Assembly (NCBI GenBank): GCA_050084515.1
Contig: CM114271.1
Span: 47,926,001-47,990,000 of the forward strand
Reading direction: 5' to 3'
Length of the DNA stretch: 64,000 nucleotides
Source: Blasia pusilla
Lineage: Eukaryota; Marchantiophyta; Marchantiopsida; Blasiales
In this document: positions 57,801-64,000 of the stretch, in pieces
How the letters are laid out: each line of letters begins with the position of its first letter
Position numbering within the stretch: the stretch's first letter is position 1
The notes under the pieces: generated by a model
What the model was told of the DNA's origin: nothing
The model's database searches: none
The model's input: the letters and a program-made list of their open reading frames with translations, nothing else
Position numbers and translations under genes: made by a program

Positions 57801-59978
57801 ACCCTCTTTAATAAACCTTGAGCCAATTTTTTTAAAGGCTAAAATAGATCACCAATCTCATAATGTAATTTTAGGATATTGGAGCTAGGTAAAACAGCTA
57901 AAAATTCAATCCTACTATTAGTATATATACATGAACCTTTCATATGACTAAGTACTCTTTATTAATCTCCTTTCCATCTTGACCCTATAGATATTGATCC
58001 AACATGATCCCGGGCTTCAAAGCTCGCATCTTGCCTATGGACATGGGTTTTCCACTTGTGCAGATATCAAGCATGTATGGATGATGTAGAAGCATCTTCA
58101 TATTCCCACAATTGCTTTGCCTAGAAGTTTTCTGCTGCACACATGGAGCTCCTTACTTAGGAACTTAGGGACATTACTCTACACATCCAAACACATCAAG
58201 TGTGATCAATCATGTCCCCCTTGAGAGAGGTCTTTAAGAAGGAACCTACTAATCTAGGTACACATTTAGCTCTCGTTCATGGAAGATGTTAAGAGCTCTC
58301 CTCCTTTTAGACGACTACCCAAGTTGCAACAACTTCGATTGAGAGAGCATCTCCTTAATCCTTTTAATAATTGAAAGGATCTTGCATATCTTCTTGTCAT
58401 CTTACCGAAGATACTTGAAGGTATATATAAGTTAGAGAGAATGCAAACTCTTACTCTTTCTTTTTATGCAAGACAATCGCTCCTTGTGTATATGTTTGTA
58501 TGTCTCGCAATGTTAGTTGTTTCTACAAGAACACCTCGACAAATCATGCAGATTAACCAGTTTTAGGAACTCCACACGTAGTAGTTTCTTGCTACATGGA
58601 GTTACATTATCTAGACTGAAATGGAGTCATCGCATCTCATCCCTCATAGACTCACACGGAGGATTTGGTCCTAGAAGAAATTCGTTAAACTTCTCAAATC
58701 TTTCTCCCCCCTTAGGTATTTTCAAGGCCATGCAAACCAAATTGTCTCCTTCATGTATATACTTTTATGTCTCCTTCCCCATCACCACCAGAGTCATGTA
58801 TTCTTACCGTATTTCTATGCCAAAAAATGGGGAAAATGCATACCGCAACAAATTTGAAAATGCTCCCACAAATTAGCTTCCCACTTCATAAATGACTGAG
58901 CAACTCTTGCATAGAATACTCTATCTGACGTGGAAGCCAATTTCTTGAGCCACCAAGACTTTGTAAATGCTCCCACATAGTAGCCCCCAACGTCATAACT
59001 GAATGAGTAAATCTTGCATAGAATAATGCATGTCTCTCCATATGTACACTCGGAATCCACTATCTTAAACATCAACCTAACACAATATTTGCAGAGTGCA
59101 TGGTTGGTAGCATTTATCTTGGCTCAAACAACAAAATCTCTCAGATCTTGAAAGATATTTAAATACTCCTCCTCAGTTTTGAAGAGTTTAGGGTTATAAG
59201 ACAAAAATCTCCATATTCAATATTAAAGGTCGTGTGGACTGTGAATTCAGAAGGAAGCCCTTTGACCCACTTCAGAAATTCCACAACGTACCTGTACTTG
59301 AGTTTGGAATAATGCGAATCAGGAATTTGGCGCATTTTGAACATTACAAAATTTGAGATAATACAAACTAGAGATTCACTTTTGGGCATCTAGGATAGAT
59401 GGTTTGATATTGTGCATCTAAGGCGGATGAATGGCATACACTCTCACGATAACCGTACTAGAGCCACAACGCATTTATGCCCAAATTTCAGAGGTGTACT
59501 ATGCTGCGTCGGAGGACTCATTTCTTGCTCGAGAATCCCAATTATCAGAATATCCCAACCCTTTGAAGAAAAAATTTATATTTCTCCTCAGGTACCATTA
59601 GAACTTCAAGGTACAAAGGATGAGCATGATCTTGATCTCAGATTCTTAGGACAACTCAAGCTCTAAGGAGTAATGTACAAAGGATATCTAATCTCCATTG
59701 CAGTGACTCGGAGTCTAAGATTTCATACAAGCTAAACGCTAAAGTGGTCTAATCTGGCTTTGCGCACTAATCTCTCCACCTTTCTTTCGGACTAGCAGAG
59801 TGACAGTAAGACACCTATGCTCTGACATGAACTGTTCTAAATATTCCTTGGACCATATCATTAGCTGCCAAACTATTGATCCTAAGAGCCACTTAGTTCC
59901 TCGAGTAGGATGATTTCACTTGGATTGTTAGTGTTTTGTGAATGCTTGAAAAAAATCATGTACAATACCATGATCCTG
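54837..59978. other. Intergenic region between convergent RF1 and PRL1
   Basis: It holds both 3' UTRs at its ends. Between them only short frames occur. The GC content is low, and text-like repeats of other elements appear (for example a Helitron-like end near 56,374 on the minus strand). A perfect foldback is listed separately. No gene was recognised. Confidence 0.55.
57738..57793. repeat. Perfect 24-bp foldback with 8-base loop
   Basis: The arm at 57,738-57,761 (AAGAGGGACCATG then CATTGCATAGT) is exactly complementary to 57,770-57,793, with loop AAAGAGGG. If transcribed it would form a tight hairpin. It could be a fold-back transposon core or a small-RNA precursor. Confidence 0.85.
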
Positions 59979-62900
59979 TCAAAATCTGCGCATTTCTTTG
60001 GGAGGCTTGAAGTTAATAGGGTGGGTTTCTGGTGTAGCTTTGTCATCTTCCCTCCACATCTTAATGGTCTTGTCAGCTTCACAAGTGACCAGTCTACTTC
60101 CCGTCACATCATAACCTAACGCATATATTCCAGCCTCACTGTCCAACGACCCTGCAATCAGAATATGACGTACATATTTGTTTTAGGACCAAAGACGGAT
60201 TATTCAGATACAGGATGTTTGGAGGAATGACCTAGTTGTGCTGATAAAAAATAATCCAGAAGCAAAAAGATAGTTTTCAACACTGACCTGGCTGAACCAC
60301 AGTGTGTGTTTGTTGAAAGTTGTGCCCACTCTTCCAGTCCCAGAACCAGAGACTACCATTGTCGCCTGGTCATCAAAGTAGCACATTGAAATTTCAGCCA
60401 CAATTAGGTCAAATTCAACCCTTAGCTTATCTACACTTCCGTGGTACAATTAAAAATCCTCTTCTACAGTGACAGGATGCCTTCTACACTACTGCAAAAT
60501 GCACAAGATACAAACTGAGCTCAAGGAGGAGACTATTCCCCAAATTAGTCAGAATTAGAGTAAGCTGACCTGCTGAGCACAGAACATTATCCTCGTTGAT
60601 AGCCATGCAATTCACGATTGTTCTCTGCTGTGATCTGCATTGAATTCCACCATAAGGCCCCGAAACCCATAGATGAATTGAAGTTACCTATTAACTTCTG
60701 GTATTCTAACTCCAGCCACGTAAACACCACAAGTAAATCAGCTACCTTGGAAAAGGAGAATTTCACAAGCAAAAGATACTTACAGCATGTTGTGCAAAAA
60801 TTCTCCTTTAGGGAGGCGGAACTTTTTGATATTATCTGCTGAAGCTGATGCAAACGTATGCCTGCAGGACAACAGTTTACAATTTTAACTGCTCACCATT
60901 GTGTTGGTTCTCATCCACCCCTAACAAAAACATGAGCACAGAAGCTGCAAGAACGATAGTGACGAGATTACACAGATGTGATGACTTGAGTCAAGAAGGG
61001 GCGCCCCAAAGGGATGGAAGGAAAGGGGGGTGTGGAAACCTACTCAAAAGGATGCATAGCCAGCGCACGCACAGACTTCTTATGAAACGTCAGAGTTGAC
61101 ATTGATTTCCCTGCACAGTGCCCAGTATACAGAAGACTTCAAAACTCTCATACAGGAGCCATCTCTCATGAATATGCTCAGTTTAATCTGATTCACACCC
61201 AAGCCATACCTGCAGCCAAATCCCAGAGTTTGATGGTTGTATCATGTGAACCAGTAACAACCTGGGGATCCTGCTCAGGCCAAACAAGGCATGTCAGTTA
61301 GTTCTGTTCAGGATTCCAACCCAATGAAAGAGATGACCACTGACATGGATTTCAACAGGAACCCACTTACAATGACCTCTAACATGGACAACTGAGAGAT
61401 TCCAAAAGAGTACACATTTTGTACAATAACCAGAGAAGGCTCACAATGCAACATTGATTGTGCTTATCAAGTGAAGGACTAACTGGGATTAAAGCAAAGA
61501 AGTCTTACAGTAGCTTGAGTGATGATAGAGCAAACAGTGTTTTCATGGCCAGATAACGCAAAAATTTGGGCTTTCGTGCGCATATCCCACACCTGTATGA
61601 TGTTTCAAAAGGTGAGAGTTCCTTACTTAGTGGTTTAAAGATTGAGGAACATTTTTGAGACTGAAGCGAAGTCAATTCATACCCGACAGACTGAGTCACG
61701 TCCACCAGTCATCAAAATGTCGATTGTTGGATGAAGAGACAAGCAGTACACACCACTTAAATGTCCATGATACGAGCGAATAACCTGTCAGAGTCCAGTA
61801 CAACAAAAACCATCAGAAAACGACTACCATGCTGTGAAGGTTGACTGTGACTTGAACAGGTGGCAAAACCATTTTCAGCCATTCTTCGCTTATTTCTACC
61901 CACCAGACCATGAAGATCACATGAACAGGCAAACTCGAGGGTAAATACTACTTTAGATCAATTGGAGTCACTGGAAACATAAACAAGGCGACACCGCGGT
62001 GTTGACTTGATCAAATTAGATCCAAAGAGAGACAAGATCTGGGCTGCTATTGCAGTGGAACTGGCCTAGATGTGCAAAAGCATATGGCGGTAGATGTCAT
62101 GACCCTCGTATACAACCCTAGGAACAAAATTAACCATTGGTGAATTTTATCAACTGCATCTATCACCAGTACATGAGTACTTTGTTGTACTAAATTCCTT
62201 CTTGTCCACGTCTCGATTAAGGAATGCGAATATCCAGGAGGTTTCCATAATTTCAGAGTTGAAATACCGGAGAAAATTACTATACTCCTCTTTACATTGA
62301 GTACATTGAGGTACTCTAATATGTTGAACTCAATGCACTCCTCTCTACATCTGTGAGTCTATTTAACATGGATCTCAACATACCTTGTTGTACTCCAGGT
62401 CCCAGCATTTGACCTGCTTATCGTCTCCTGCTGAAAATAGGTACGGATGCCGTGGACTCACAGCCAGACCTGTTTCCACACCATTCATTCCAAGAAATAA
62501 TAAGAGGACTGGCTCGGCGACATTTCACTCCAGTGCTAACACAAAATGATGAAAAGAGGAGTGCAACAAAGGTACGACCTCGAATCTGCTCAATATGTCC
62601 AGTTAAAGTGAGCTTGAGCTTGCCAGTAGCCGTTTCCCAAATCTGCAAAACAATTTCAGGGTCGCTGAGGACTTTCCATGCACAGCTGTGCGGCTCAGAT
62701 ATATGGACAGTCCACTGAATGCGAGGATGAGAGCCTCTGATTTGTATTACAGAGACGATGACAAACAGAAGATTTGAAACACATTGAAAATATATGTAGG
62801 CATGTGGCCTGAGCCACAATGTTGCCACAATATATTCATTTTGAAGTCGTATAAAGTAAAAGGAAAATAAAATTGGATTCCAATCCTTAATTCCATCCAT

Positions 62901-64000
62901 TTCCAATCTATCATCAGTAACATAGAAACAATGACGGTAAAATTAGAACATGCGCTTTATTTGCCTGATAGCCCAAATGGGGATGCTTACTTTGATTGTT
63001 CGATCAGCAGACCCAGTGCAGAACCACTCATTCCCTGGATCAAAAGCCAGAGATCTCACCCATCCAAGATGTCCACTGATAACCTGAAATGAGAGTCTCC
63101 AGTTACTATGACTGGCAACTAGCCAAAGATGATCCTCCAGACTACAAGTGAAAAGTTACACCCACTAAGTAAATAAGAGGAGTGATTTTTTTAATAGTAC
63201 TTAAGCTAGACTGCGAGACCTTTTCAATATACAAGAAAACAAAATTTGCAGAATCAATTAGTCTGTCCTAAAGAAGAAAGAGGTGTTGAAATAATACCCT
63301 GTAGTTGATCCAAGGTGGATGCCATGCTGGTTTTGGCCATTTGCTGGGCAATCTCTTCATCACCGCAGCACTAGGCTGGTACCTACATTAAGGAGTTTCA
63401 AACTCAATACTTCTAGAACCTTGTAATCGCAAATGAATGCTAGACAAACATGAAATCACAGTACCCACATATTTGATTTCTGGAGAGCTAGTTGCCATTT
63501 TCCCTTCACATGGCATTATCCACTTGAGGACAAAACATAATATCTTTTGTAGAAGAGAAAAGAATGCTATAGGACAAGGGGAAGGATATAGTAGATCAGA
63601 CAATTTCTAATTTTAACAGTGCACAGGTCTTAGATAACAATATGTGTAACCAAAGCAAACCCTCAAGATCAACCTGCTGCTCTGTCAGACCATGATTTCA
63701 ATAGACTTACACAAGAACTGACTCCAGTCACACAATCCAAAACAAAAACAAAACCCACTAACCGTTCAGTGATTGCACCAGAAGCCATCTTGTAGTCTCC
63801 CGCAGCCCCTGTTCCAGGCCCTACGGAAACTGGAGAAGGCTGCCCATGGGGAGATACGGAGACAAGTTGCAAGTCTGCTCCAGCTTCTTTACCATCCCTT
63901 TGACTTCCTGCTCCTTCACCAAGATACAACCAATTCCTTACAGATAAGCTTCCTGGATACAAAACAGTAGCTTCAACCATCCTTACTTGACATGACTCTT
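59979..64000 (-). CDS. PRL1: PRL1 WD40-repeat protein (spliceosomal NTC component), 5' partial
   Basis: Thirteen exons on the minus strand: 63763 to the window end, 63298-63382, 62991-63083, 62579-62642, 62384-62469, 61683-61784, 61509-61592, 61210-61270, 61044-61110, 60784-60861, 60570-60634, 60288-60365 and 59979-60151. All junctions are in phase. PRL1 is a seven-bladed WD40 protein of the NineTeen/MAC complex needed for splicing, immunity and small-RNA production in plants. Hallmarks include [72 protein letters not shown] and the C-terminal [14 protein letters not shown] followed by TGA. The last complete exon upstream contains Met at 63980, but reading continues open to the edge and the usual N-terminus is longer, so the true start is outside. 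One donor is GTCAGC and another GTCGTA, weaker than consensus. Confidence 0.96.

Noticed and set aside
1-64000. tRNA and rRNA genes
   Set aside because: Scanned by eye for T-arm GGTTCRA-type motifs with paired acceptor stems and for conserved rRNA blocks; none held up.

Overview
This window is nuclear DNA of a land plant. The genes have many short exons with GT-AG introns. They encode plant-type proteins: a plastid acyl-lipid thioesterase, a mitochondrial release factor of the plant type, a PRL1 WD40 protein and a Yippee protein. The space between them is filled with plant transposon families. Nothing in the sequence fixes the species. A repeat-rich, non-model or non-flowering plant is a guess.

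Layout. 1-10,000: a decayed, apparently divergent transposon region. One degenerate reading frame runs leftward (3814 to 1). A Mutator-like/FAR1-like transposase with a SWIM zinc finger runs rightward (4682-9305). Arrays of a 25-27 bp near-perfect palindrome interrupt and flank both. 11,621-15,498 (minus): a five-exon plastid acyl-lipid thioesterase (ALT/hot-dog). 17,490-18,794 (minus): an intact PIF/Harbinger (HARBI1-like) nuclease. 19,000-25,100: repeat remnants, an AT-rich tract and a mini-Helitron. 25,107-26,451 (minus): an unrecognised secreted protein with a Ser/Pro-rich tail. 27,853-30,904 (minus): a two-exon Yippee gene with a 2.7 kb intron. 31,221-48,900: a transposon graveyard. It holds another mini-Helitron, a Copia gag fragment joined to a CACTA TNP2 transposase, a GC-rich palindromic array, and a decayed Ty3/Gypsy element whose reverse transcriptase is replaced in part by a second copy of the SWIM transposase 3' end. 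51,133-54,836 (plus): the 11-exon mitochondrial release factor 1 gene, with a mini-Helitron in intron 6. 59,979-64,000 (minus): the last 13 exons of PRL1, whose 5' end lies beyond the window. RF1 and PRL1 are convergent.

Exon models for ALT, Yippee, RF1 and PRL1 were built by hand from splice sites. Every junction keeps the reading frame and agrees with the remembered family sequence, so these calls are strong. The genes are single-copy housekeeping loci without any operon-like link. The most unusual material is the palindrome family, which occurs in three arrays plus single copies 3' of both SWIM transposase copies, and the similarly built but unrelated GC-rich array beside the CACTA element.
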